A stretch of 38,511 nucleotides of DNA, from NCBI GenBank assembly GCA_023700925.1, contig JAMPXZ010000005.1, forward strand, positions 1 through 38,511. Reading direction: 5' to 3'. The position numbers and the translations under genes were made by a program. Shown one piece after another: positions 7,879 to 15,390 of the stretch. This DNA is from Oligoflexia bacterium (GTDB taxonomy: Bacteria; Bdellovibrionota; UBA1018). Under the pieces are notes generated by a model. The model was not told where the DNA came from, ran no database searches, and saw only the letters and a program-made list of their open reading frames with translations. Position 1 is the stretch's first letter; each line of letters begins with the position of its first letter.

Positions 7879-9303
7879 ATGAAATCCACTCGGAAAAAAG
7901 CCGGACCGCCAACGGGAGCTGGTCTCTTGGCGATTGGAGCGGCAGTTGTGGTCTCGGCAAGCTTCCTTCCCGTGGCAAACGCCGGAATGGTGTACGCCGC
8001 TGACGAAGCAGCCACCACTGAAGTCGCGCAATCGGGAGTCGTGACGCAGGCGGTGCTGCCCCAGCAGGTAGTCGTTGGACAGCCTGTTGTGCAGCAACCC
8101 GTAGCGCAGCCGGTTTACCAGCAACCCGTGGTTCAGGCGCAGCCGGTTTACCAGCAGCCTGTGGTTCAGGCGCAACCGGTTTACCAGCAGCCCGTGGTTC
8201 AGGCGCAGCCGGTTTACCAGCAGCCTGTGGTTCAGGCGCAGCCGGTTTACCAGCAGCCTGTGCCCCAGGTCCAGGTCGGACCGGCCACCACTTATGAACC
8301 GGCTCCGCAAGTGGAAGCGGTCTCCGTCAGGAAGTCAGAGACGATGCGCCGCCAGCGCGAGAGCGCCGAGCGTAATAACGAGGATCTGCTTCAGGAACGC
8401 CTCGAGCAACTCCGCCTCCGTGATGAGCAGCGACGTTTGGATCAGCTGTTCCAGGGCGCTCAAGGGCCCTCGGGCGACATGGGGTCGGCGCCTCTTGCCC
8501 AGCAGACCGTGGTCACGCCCGTGACTGAACGGCCTGGCCAGGCGGCTCAGCCTGTTGTGACCGTGGCTTCCACGGCGGCGATGGACGTTGCCGAGGAGGA
8601 TCAGGCAGCTCTCATCAGTATCCAGACCCGGGCCGGTTTCAGTGAGATGACCGGGAACGTGGGCTATACCGTTCGTCCCCGGATCTCGGGCGGAATCGGA
8701 CTGGGTGTGGCGACGTCGGACAACGTGAGCTTCGAGCTGGGCTATACGTACACCGAGTATGGCGTGGCTCTGGCCAGCTCGAATCCGTATATTCAGTGGG
8801 CTCAAGGCGGTTACAATTACAACCCCTCGACCGAAAGCCAGGCGATGAAGCAGAATGTCTTCGAAGTCGGCATGAAACTTCACTTCCTGGGGCCTTCGGC
8901 TCGCCTGCGGCCGTTCATTGGCGGCGGCGGGGCTTATTCGCTGAGCTTTATCAACTATGATGCGAACGCCCTGGGTCGTTTGAAGAACATTCCGGGAATG
9001 GAAGGCGTGGCTTCCGATTACGAGCTCTCCTCGTATCTGGGTTATGTTTCCACCGGCGTGGACCTTCGGGTGAACAAGAGCGTTTCGGTTGGCGTTGTCG
9101 GGAAGTATTATAACGTGCTTTCCTCGCGCGAACGCAGCTCGCTCAATAATGCCGCCCTTTATGGGATGTATCCGGGATACGGCTATGGATACAACTCGGC
9201 GTCGTATGCCAGCATGGCTGACGCGGAGAAGCAGTTTGTAGCCGGTTCCCTCGCTAAGATCAGCTTCTACTCGATCATGGCGGGCGCGACGTTCTCGTTC
9301 TAG
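7879..9303 (+). CDS. Outer-membrane beta-barrel protein with Gln/Pro/Val repeats
   Basis: 474 aa. The ATG at 7879 has a strong ribosome site (AAGGAGTAGGG); an in-frame GTG at 7753 would add 42 residues before the signal peptide and is rejected. A signal peptide with hydrophobic core is followed by a cleavage site around VANAG. Then comes a region of five 11-residue repeats (QPVYQQPVVQA type, about residues 77-131), a charged Arg/Glu/Gln coiled-coil-like stretch (about 155-195), and a C-terminal barrel of alternating strands from about residue 250 to the final ATFSF with terminal Phe, typical of BAM substrates. The repeats probably form an extended periplasmic arm. Function is unknown; it could be an OmpA-like porin or an anchor. 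It is monocistronic: long leader before, terminator after. Confidence 0.8.
   Translation: MKSTRKKAGPPTGAGLLAIGAAVVVSASFLPVANAGMVYAADEAATTEVAQSGVVTQAVLPQQVVVGQPVVQQPVAQPVYQQPVVQAQPVYQQPVVQAQPVYQQPVVQAQPVYQQPVVQAQPVYQQPVPQVQVGPATTYEPAPQVEAVSVRKSETMRRQRESAERNNEDLLQERLEQLRLRDEQRRLDQLFQGAQGPSGDMGSAPLAQQTVVTPVTERPGQAAQPVVTVASTAAMDVAEEDQAALISIQTRAGFSEMTGNVGYTVRPRISGGIGLGVATSDNVSFELGYTYTEYGVALASSNPYIQWAQGGYNYNPSTESQAMKQNVFEVGMKLHFLGPSARLRPFIGGGGAYSLSFINYDANALGRLKNIPGMEGVASDYELSSYLGYVSTGVDLRVNKSVSVGVVGKYYNVLSSRERSSLNNAALYGMYPGYGYGYNSASYASMADAEKQFVAGSLAKISFYSIMAGATFSF
8107..8271 (+). repeat. Five tandem 33-bp coding repeats
   Basis: Units begin at 8107, 8140, 8173, 8206 and 8239, each about 33 bp, encoding QPVYQQPVVQA; the fifth diverges at its end. 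The copies differ only at a few synonymous positions, which suggests recent expansion or homogenisation by slippage or recombination. The repeat is in frame in the outer-membrane protein, so copy-number change would alter arm length without frameshift. Confidence 0.95.
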
Positions 9304-9351
9304 CCGCCTAGCGCGAAGACGCTCCGGCCGCACCGGGGCGAGAGACACTGC

Positions 9352-9391
9352 AACGGGCTCCCCATGCCGCGGGGGGCCCGTTTGCTTTTTT
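9352..9391 (+). terminator. Rho-independent terminator of the outer-membrane protein gene
   Basis: AACGGGCTCCCC (9352-9363) pairs with GGGGGGCCCGTT (9371-9382) through 12 pairs including one G-U. The 7-base loop is ATGCCGC and the tail TGCTTTTTT ends at 9391. It lies 49 bases after the stop codon. Confidence 0.88.
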
Positions 9392-9463
9392 ACGCCGTTG
9401 TTCCCCCTGCCATCCGTTGCTATGATGTGCGCATTGTCGCGATGCGAGACGGGGGGAATGACT

Positions 9464-11683
9464 ATGTCTGGCGTTGAACCATCTGCCTTCAGGCTGGAAA
9501 TGCCGTCCGGAACCGGGCCCGAGAAGATCGGGACGCTGGTGTTTGATCTGCCGGGCGAAAAGGTGAACAAGCTCAATCACAGGGTGATGAACGACCTCAG
9601 GGCTGTCCTGCCGGAGCTGGAGAGGCTCGGCAAGGAAGGCGCGCTGGATGCGTTGATACTGGTCTCCGGGAAATCTCGAAACTTCGTCGCCGGGGCCGAT
9701 ATCGAGATGATTCGTGCGACCAAGACTGTCGAGGAAGCCGAGGCGCTCGCGCTGGCGGGCGATGAGGTGGCTAATCGCTGGGAGGATCTCCCTTTCCCGA
9801 CGATAGCGGCAGTGGACGGGGCGGCGCTTGGAGGGGGCTTCGAGCTGGCTCTTTCCTGCAGCGCAATCGTCATGTCCGATGACCCGGGTGCGCGCGTCGG
9901 GTTTCCTGAAGTCATGCTCGGGCTCATTCCCGGCATGGGCGGATGTGTGCGCCTGCCCCGGAAGGGGGGCTTGGCCACCGCGCTTGATCTGATCCTGACC
10001 GGAAAAACCCTGAACGGGGAACGCGCTTTTCGCAGTGGACTGGTCGAAGCCTGCGTGCCGAGGCAGGACTTTGTTTCCTCCGTCAGGCGCTGGGTGATCG
10101 CCAACCTCAAGTCGCTCAAGGAAGGCCGGAGAATCGCCAGGGATCCGAAGCTCGGCGGCATGGGGGGGCTCGCCGGGTCATTGCTCGAGGGCACGCCCAT
10201 GGGACGGCAGGTGATCTTCAGGAAAGCGAAGGACGGAGTCCTTTCCAAGACGCGCGGAAAGTACCCCGCGCCGCTCGAGGCGCTCAAGGTTTTGCGGGGG
10301 ACTTTTGCCGGCTTTGGACCGAAGTTGCGGGGTGAGGCGAGGGATCGCGCGCTGCGCCTCGAGGCGAAGGCCTTTGGAAGGCTCGCGGCCACCGAGGTCA
10401 GCCGCAATCTGATCCGTATCTACACTCTCACCGAGGGCGTGAAAAAATCCAAAGGGCTTCCGGCGGGGGTTGCAGCCGAGGCGCTGCCGATCGCGTCGGG
10501 TGCCGTGCTGGGCGCCGGAGTCATGGGCGGCGGCATCGCGCAGCTCTTCGCTGAAAAGGGTGTTCCCGTCCGCATGAAGGACCTGAATGTTCAGGCCCTC
10601 ACCCTTGGGATTCAGGCGGCGAATCGTTTGTTCCAGCGCCAGGTGCAAAAAAAGCGGATTACGAAGCGGCAGTCGCTGCAGCGGCTCAATCTGATCGCGC
10701 CAGTGCTCGATTACGCCGGGTTCGAGAAGGCCGACGTGGTGATCGAAGCCGTGATTGAGAAGATGGACATCAAGCAGAAGGTCCTTCAGGAAGTCGAGAA
10801 CCACGTCCCCGGCCGCTGCGTCTTGGCGTCGAACACCTCGTCGTTGTCGATCTCTATCATGCAGAGCGCGCTCAAGCGGCCCGAACGGTTCGTCGGGATG
10901 CATTTCTTCAATCCCGTGGACCGAATGCCGCTCATCGAGGTGATTCGCGGAGACCGGACATCGGATGAGGCGGTTTCGACGATTTACCAGTTCAGTAAAC
11001 AGCTCGGCAAGACGCCGATCGTGGTCAAGGATGCTCCCGGTTTTCTGGTGAACCGGCTGCTCGTCCCTTATCTCAACGAGGCTTCGTATCTTCTGGCTGA
11101 AGGGGTGCCGATCCCCGAGCTTGACGAGGCGATGCTTGACTTCGGTATGCCCATGGGACCCATGGAGCTGATGGACGAGGTCGGTATCGATGTCGGCGAA
11201 AAGGTGCTGCACATCCTGCATGAGGCGTTTGGCGCGCGCATGACTCCGGCTCCTGACATGTCCAAGGTCGTGGCGGCCGGAAGGCTAGGTAAGAAGGCTG
11301 GCAAGGGGCTTTATGTCTACGGCAAGGACCGGCGCAAACGCCTGGATCCGGAGATTTACCGAATCCTGGGCACCACGCCGCATGCCGGTGCCGTCTCGGC
11401 CGAGGAGATCGTGGATCGGTGCGTCCTGCCCATGATCAACGAAGCCGCGCGTTGCCTGCAGGAGGGCGTTGTGGCGAGCCCCTCGGAGGTCGACCTGGGA
11501 ATGATCATGGGAACAGGGTTCCCGCCTTTCCGTGGGGGACTGCTCCGCTACGCTGACACGTTGGGGCCCAAGACGCTCGTCGAGCGTTTGAGAAAGTACG
11601 AGAAACGCTTTGGCGCGCGGTTCGAGCCATCACCGGCGCTGCTGGAAAGGGCGGAGCATGACTTACGGTTCTATCCCGCCTGA
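9464..11683 (+). CDS. fadJ: Fatty-acid oxidation protein: enoyl-CoA hydratase/3-hydroxyacyl-CoA dehydrogenase (FadJ/FadB type)
   Basis: 739 aa. Bifunctional beta-oxidation enzyme: an N-terminal crotonase domain (about 1-300) hydrates enoyl-CoA and a C-terminal NAD-dependent dehydrogenase (about 340-735) oxidises the 3-hydroxyacyl-CoA. Crotonase evidence: GADIEMIR oxyanion loop, GAALGGGFELAL and FPEVMLGLIPGMGG with both glutamates. Dehydrogenase evidence: GAGVMGGGIAQ near residue 350, NTSSLSIS, and the HFFNPVDRMPLIEV signature. Two nearby ATGs (9458 and 9464) compete; the GGGGGG at 9451-9456 is properly spaced only from 9464. The partner thiolase (fadI/fadA) is not next to it, and the FadJ versus FadB naming rests on general likeness. 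The lolC-like gene starts inside its 3' end. Confidence 0.88.
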   Translation: MSGVEPSAFRLEMPSGTGPEKIGTLVFDLPGEKVNKLNHRVMNDLRAVLPELERLGKEGALDALILVSGKSRNFVAGADIEMIRATKTVEEAEALALAGDEVANRWEDLPFPTIAAVDGAALGGGFELALSCSAIVMSDDPGARVGFPEVMLGLIPGMGGCVRLPRKGGLATALDLILTGKTLNGERAFRSGLVEACVPRQDFVSSVRRWVIANLKSLKEGRRIARDPKLGGMGGLAGSLLEGTPMGRQVIFRKAKDGVLSKTRGKYPAPLEALKVLRGTFAGFGPKLRGEARDRALRLEAKAFGRLAATEVSRNLIRIYTLTEGVKKSKGLPAGVAAEALPIASGAVLGAGVMGGGIAQLFAEKGVPVRMKDLNVQALTLGIQAANRLFQRQVQKKRITKRQSLQRLNLIAPVLDYAGFEKADVVIEAVIEKMDIKQKVLQEVENHVPGRCVLASNTSSLSISIMQSALKRPERFVGMHFFNPVDRMPLIEVIRGDRTSDEAVSTIYQFSKQLGKTPIVVKDAPGFLVNRLLVPYLNEASYLLAEGVPIPELDEAMLDFGMPMGPMELMDEVGIDVGEKVLHILHEAFGARMTPAPDMSKVVAAGRLGKKAGKGLYVYGKDRRKRLDPEIYRILGTTPHAGAVSAEEIVDRCVLPMINEAARCLQEGVVASPSEVDLGMIMGTGFPPFRGGLLRYADTLGPKTLVERLRKYEKRFGARFEPSPALLERAEHDLRFYPA

Positions 11684-13031
11684 GATCCGCGGGGAGCGAG
11701 TCAGGAAGGGCGGCTCGCCGAGGAGCGGGACGAGGAGTGACGGGGTCGGAGCCCTGAGGCATCTCTGGAGGAGTCCCTGGACGAGCTGGATCGGGTTTCG
11801 TTATCTCAAGTCGAAGAAGAATTCCCGCTTCCTCAGCTTCATCACGTTGATGTCGATCATGGGTGTGTGCCTGGGCGTGACCTCGATGATCGTCGTGCTT
11901 TCGGTGATGGATGGGTTCGAGGCGGAGCTGAAGAAACGGCTCATGTCCACGGATCTTCACGTCCTGATCACGCCGACGCCGCAGACGCCCGGGTTCGAAC
12001 GCGGGTTTGTCCCGAAGACCGTTCTGGAGCCTGAGACGTTGATCGAACGATTGGGGAAAGACAGCGGGATCGTCAGCTTCTGGCCGATCGTGTCGACGGA
12101 GGCGATCCTGCGCTCCGGCCGGAAGGTTGCTGGAGTGGTGCTCAAGGGGGTCAACGAGGAGCGCATGAACAAGCTCAAGACCCAGGTCACCGAGTCGGCA
12201 GACCCGCAGATGCTGGTCCAGCGCGACGGAGCCGAGAGCATGCGGCTCCCCGGAATCTTCGTCGGGCAGGAGCTTGCTTACGAGATGGGATTGATTCCCG
12301 GCGATCAGGTGACGTTGATTTCGCCGACCGAAACCGAGGGGCCGGTAGAGGGCGTTCCGCGGTTGAAGCGTTATGTCGTCGAAGGGATTTATCACTCGGG
12401 GCTCCCCGAGCAGGAGGCGCATACCGCGTTCGCGATGGAGGGGGCCGTACGGTCGTTTCTCCGGCGCGCGGACGCCGTTTCGCAGTGGGAGATCACGGTC
12501 CGCGACTTTGAAAAGGCGCCGGGAGTCGGCGAACGCCTGCGGGCGCAGCTGCCTGCCTTCAAGGTTCAGGACTGGGTGCAGCTCAACTCCCATTTGTTCG
12601 CTTCTCTTCGGCTCGAACGCATCGCGATGGCGGTGATCCTGGCATTCATCGTCGTGGTGGCTTCCTTCAATATCGTCACGACGCTGACCTTGATGGTGCT
12701 GGAGAAGAAGCGCGAGATCTCGATTCTCAAGGCGATGGGCGCTCGGCATGGCGAGGTCGGAGCGATTTTCCTTTCCGAGGGCATGTTGATCGGCGGCGTT
12801 GGGATCGTGTCAGGGACGGTGCTCGGTTTCGTGCTCTGTTCGATCCTGCGTCGCTACGAGTTCATTCAGCTTCCTGACATCTATTACGATCGCACGCTGC
12901 CGGTGACTTTCAACGGCTGGTACTATCTCGGCGTCGCCGTGATTGCGTTCGTCATCGTGATCGCCGCCTGTCTGTATCCGAGTCGGCGCGCGGCGCGCTT
13001 GAACCCGCTCGACGGCATACGCTTCGGATAG
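11658..13031 (+). CDS. Lipoprotein-releasing ABC transporter permease (LolC/LolE family)
   Basis: 457 aa. With LolD it extracts mature lipoproteins from the inner membrane and hands them to LolA. After an unusually long basic N-terminus (about 50 residues) come WIGFRYLKSKKNSRFLSFIT and TM1 (SIMGVCLGVTSMIVVLSVMDG), a large periplasmic MacB-type core (about 95-315), and three C-terminal TM helices of the FtsX domain, including the family motif ISILKAMGA. The ATG at 11658 has a GGAAAGGGCGGAG ribosome site and overlaps fadJ by 26 bases. The ATPase gene lolD is not in the window, so it must be encoded elsewhere. It is convergent with the MotB-like gene, with 5 bases between the stops. Confidence 0.85.
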   Translation: MTYGSIPPEIRGERVRKGGSPRSGTRSDGVGALRHLWRSPWTSWIGFRYLKSKKNSRFLSFITLMSIMGVCLGVTSMIVVLSVMDGFEAELKKRLMSTDLHVLITPTPQTPGFERGFVPKTVLEPETLIERLGKDSGIVSFWPIVSTEAILRSGRKVAGVVLKGVNEERMNKLKTQVTESADPQMLVQRDGAESMRLPGIFVGQELAYEMGLIPGDQVTLISPTETEGPVEGVPRLKRYVVEGIYHSGLPEQEAHTAFAMEGAVRSFLRRADAVSQWEITVRDFEKAPGVGERLRAQLPAFKVQDWVQLNSHLFASLRLERIAMAVILAFIVVVASFNIVTTLTLMVLEKKREISILKAMGARHGEVGAIFLSEGMLIGGVGIVSGTVLGFVLCSILRRYEFIQLPDIYYDRTLPVTFNGWYYLGVAVIAFVIVIAACLYPSRRAARLNPLDGIRFG

Positions 13032-13036
13032 AGCGC

Positions 13037-13729
13037 TCAGCGGCGCGGGGTTTCCGCTGCGGCCGCGGCGGGCACCGCCATGGCTTTGAACTGCTGCTCC
13101 GCCGACCGGACCTGGATCTTGATGTCGACGCGCCGACTGAGATCGGCGTTATAGGCGCCATCGATCATGATCGGAACCCGCGAGCCGCGTCCGTTGGCGG
13201 AGGTGAGCTTGAGCAGGCATTCATAGGTCGCCGGGGCGGCCTGGACGCTGGCGAGGGCTTCCTCGAGCACGGAGTAGGACCGCTTCTGGCTGAGCAGGAT
13301 ATTGTTGCGGATGCCGACCGGGGTTTTTTCGCCCGAAGTGTCGGTGTGCCCTTCGATCACGACTGAGTCGATTTTCGGCCGCAGCTCGGGGCTGCAGACG
13401 CGAGTGGCGAAATTCCGGAAGAAGCCGCTCACGAAGGAGGCCCCTTCGGGGGAAAGCCTGGCGCTGCCGAGCGGGAAGCGGAGCTGCGACTCGCCGACCA
13501 TGACGATGAGTTTCAGCGGGTCTTCGGGGTCCTGGCGGAGCGCGAGACTCTTTTCTTCGAGCAGGAAGCCGAGCTGCTGATGGACCTCTTCCTTGGCCTT
13601 CTTGCTCTGATCGTGCGCCTGTTTGAGAAAGACGACGAGCAGGAGGATGAAAATGACCGCCAGAGAGGTCATCAAGTCCGTCAGGGTGCTGGCGAAAGCC
13701 TGGTTGCCGCCTGAGCCGCTTCCTGCCAT
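13037..13729 (-). CDS. MotB/ZorB-like protein: one TM helix plus OmpA-type peptidoglycan-binding domain
   Basis: 230 aa. The N-terminal TM segment (about 15-36) starts with the MotB-family pattern LTDLMTSLAVIFILLLVVFL, whose Asp is the candidate proton-binding residue of the channel. A short linker helix and an OmpA-like domain (about 90-215) follow, with VVIEGHTDTSG and NNILLSQKRS matching the peptidoglycan-binding motifs. A C-terminal Ala-rich tail closes it. It starts 4 bases after the stop of the MotA/ZorA-like gene and surely forms a stator-like complex with it. No flagellar genes and no zorC/D/E are adjacent. It could belong to a Tol/Exb/gliding-type motor, to an anti-phage ZorAB-type channel, or to something new. 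Confidence 0.78.
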   Translation of the reverse strand: MAGSGSGGNQAFASTLTDLMTSLAVIFILLLVVFLKQAHDQSKKAKEEVHQQLGFLLEEKSLALRQDPEDPLKLIVMVGESQLRFPLGSARLSPEGASFVSGFFRNFATRVCSPELRPKIDSVVIEGHTDTSGEKTPVGIRNNILLSQKRSYSVLEEALASVQAAPATYECLLKLTSANGRGSRVPIMIDGAYNADLSRRVDIKIQVRSAEQQFKAMAVPAAAAAETPRR

Positions 13730-13733
13730 GGCC

Positions 13734-14582
13734 TCACTCGTCCTTTTTCCGCGAAGGCGAGCGGTTCAGCTGGGACAGCTCGGTATGAATGCGGTGGAGC
13801 AGATGTTCGGTTGTCCGTCGCCGGAAGCGCGCGGTTACCTGCGCCACAAGTCGGCGATAGCCCTGTTCGGGGCCCGCGTAGGCGAGGCGCTCGACGAAAA
13901 CGAAGAGAACCGCACAGGTGACGGCCACGATGGACGAGACGAACTTGCCCGAGAGGCCGTTGATCAGGCCGCCGATGCCCTTGACGTCCATGTTCGCGGA
14001 GACGGTGACGTGGGACAGGCCGTCCAGGATCGCGACGAAGGTCATGAGTAAGCCGACGCCGGTGAGGATGCCGGGAATGGCGCCAAAGAGCGCGGTGCTG
14101 ACATGGGCTTCGATTACCGCGGCGCGGGAGAAGATCGAATCCGGCGCCTGAGTGCTGAAAACCTCGTTCTCCTTATCAAGGACGAGGAGCGTGTCTTCGA
14201 ACTCGGTCCAAAGGGGCGCAAGGGTCTTTTCCTTGTTCATGACAGTGCGGATCGCCGGGAGATCCTTAACCCGATTCTTGTCGAGCTGCGTGGCTACGCG
14301 GCTAAGGGTGCCCGAAAGCCGGTTGCACTGTCGCAGAAGGAGGAAGCTCGCGGCGGCAAACGCCAGAAGGATCAAGCAGGAGGCCCAGAAGACGAAGCTC
14401 GGCATCTCGTAGCCGGCAACGCGACAGACGCTGAGAACCTGGCCTCCGACGTCCTGGATCGAGCAGAGTCCGCCTGCGGTTGGGTCCGCGCCAGAAGGCA
14501 TTCCCGCCTTGGGTGCGGGGCCACCGGCGAGAAGTTCGAGGATTTTCCATGGGGCCAATAGATAATCGATGAGGTTCGGCAC
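13734..14582 (-). CDS. MotA/ExbB/ZorA-like proton-channel protein
   Basis: 282 aa. Predicted TM helices at about 60-83, 163-190 and 212-240. The middle segment STALFGAIPGILTGVGLLMT matches the ZorA-type version of the MotA/TolQ/ExbB fold (small residues, then GILTGVGLL-TF), and the third helix is preceded by GLSGKFVSSIVAV. A cytoplasmic region between TM1 and TM2 carries a charged helical stretch. The C-terminal tail is only about 40 residues, whereas described ZorA proteins have a long tail. The start is the GTG at 14582, with a purine run directly before it; a start a few codons downstream cannot be excluded. It is coupled to the MotB-like gene (4-bp gap). Confidence 0.72.
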   Translation of the reverse strand: MPNLIDYLLAPWKILELLAGGPAPKAGMPSGADPTAGGLCSIQDVGGQVLSVCRVAGYEMPSFVFWASCLILLAFAAASFLLLRQCNRLSGTLSRVATQLDKNRVKDLPAIRTVMNKEKTLAPLWTEFEDTLLVLDKENEVFSTQAPDSIFSRAAVIEAHVSTALFGAIPGILTGVGLLMTFVAILDGLSHVTVSANMDVKGIGGLINGLSGKFVSSIVAVTCAVLFVFVERLAYAGPEQGYRRLVAQVTARFRRRTTEHLLHRIHTELSQLNRSPSRKKDE

Positions 14583-14660
14583 ACCTTCTTATCGGGCGGG
14601 ACCCCTCGGGGCTAAAGTGGAAGAATTAAAGAAAAAGCCGGAGAAGAATGATCAAATAAG

Positions 14661-14698
14661 TTGCGCCGCGCGACCCGTATCGGGCCGCGACGGCGCAA
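14661..14698 (-). terminator. GC-rich hairpin downstream of the secreted Pro/Ser/Thr-tail protein
   Basis: TTGCGCCGCGCGACCCG (14661-14677) pairs with CGGGCCGCGACGGCGCAA (14681-14698) apart from one bulged A and one wobble or mismatch, with a 3-base loop. It lies 18 bases after the stop of the 14717-15277 gene. The tail on the minus strand is only moderately T-rich (ACTTATTT), so efficiency is uncertain. Confidence 0.6.
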
Positions 14699-14716
14699 CC
14701 GTCTTTGTGAGGCCGC

Positions 14717-15277
14717 TTAGGACTCCACGGGACTCGGCGATTCCGTAGGGCTTGGGGATTCGGTCGGCGAGGGCTCCGGCGATGGGGACTCGGTGGGACT
14801 CGGCGAGACCGTGGGCGACGGGGTCGGCGAGATCGTCGGCGAAGGCGTCGGAACCGGCGATACCAGTACGCGACATTCCTCGTTCATCAGGAACCGGAAC
14901 GTGTGCGAGTGGTTCAGCGCTACCTCGGACTCGACGCTGAGCGTGCCGGTGGTTCGAAGGATCTGCAGCTGAATTCGCGTGAGATAGACTAGGTGACTGT
15001 GGATCTGCCCGGCCGTGATTCCCCCGTTGCTTCCGCTGCTGGATTCGAGCGGGTAGCGATCGTTGTCGTTCGCCAGCTGCGTGATGATCGCGTCGACGTC
15101 CTCCGCACGCAGAGCGATGGAGTGGATGTGCTGGTTTTCAACCGTCGCGATCGCCGCACGCGTGGCGTCCGGCAGATCCTGTGATTGTGCGACGACGGTG
15201 AGCACACCGGCGGTGGCTGTCGTCAGGGTCAGGAGTAGGAGAGCTTTGGAGAAAAAAGATTTCTTGGTTGATGGCAT
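14717..15277 (-). CDS. Secreted protein with Pro/Ser/Thr/Glu C-terminal tail, function unknown
   Basis: 186 aa. Basic start MPSTKKSFFSK, a hydrophobic core (LLLLTLTTATAGVLTVVA) and a likely cleavage near VAQSQ form a signal peptide. The middle (about 35-130) is helical with no family I recognise. The last 50 residues are a low-complexity PSPT/ESPSP repeat, typical of cell-surface linker or wall-spanning tails. The ATG at 15277 has a GAGGA ribosome site; an upstream in-frame codon at 15313 would bury the signal peptide. It is divergent from the M3 peptidase gene (114 bp between starts), so both promoters must lie there. Confidence 0.7.
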   Translation of the reverse strand: MPSTKKSFFSKALLLLTLTTATAGVLTVVAQSQDLPDATRAAIATVENQHIHSIALRAEDVDAIITQLANDNDRYPLESSSGSNGGITAGQIHSHLVYLTRIQLQILRTTGTLSVESEVALNHSHTFRFLMNEECRVLVSPVPTPSPTISPTPSPTVSPSPTESPSPEPSPTESPSPTESPSPVES

Positions 15278-15390
15278 GGAGATATTCCTCGTTTCCGAAG
15301 CGGGGTTCTGCAAGCTGTTGGCCTAACGTGCTGGCCAAAGGGCCGGTTGCCTTGGCTTGCGAAACCGTCCACTTGGGGTAAGCTGAGCCC

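Noticed and set aside
8107-8271. 33-bp tandem repeats as a possible CRISPR array
   Set aside because: The units are contiguous without spacers and are in frame in a signal-peptide outer-membrane protein.
7864-8310. 148-aa minus-strand frame with repeated Leu/Asn/Arg units
   Set aside because: It is the antisense shadow of the coding repeats; no ribosome site and it overlaps a well-supported gene.
13037-14582. Full Zorya system
   Set aside because: No zorC, zorD or zorE gene is adjacent; downstream is lolC and upstream a secreted protein, and the MotA-like tail is too short.
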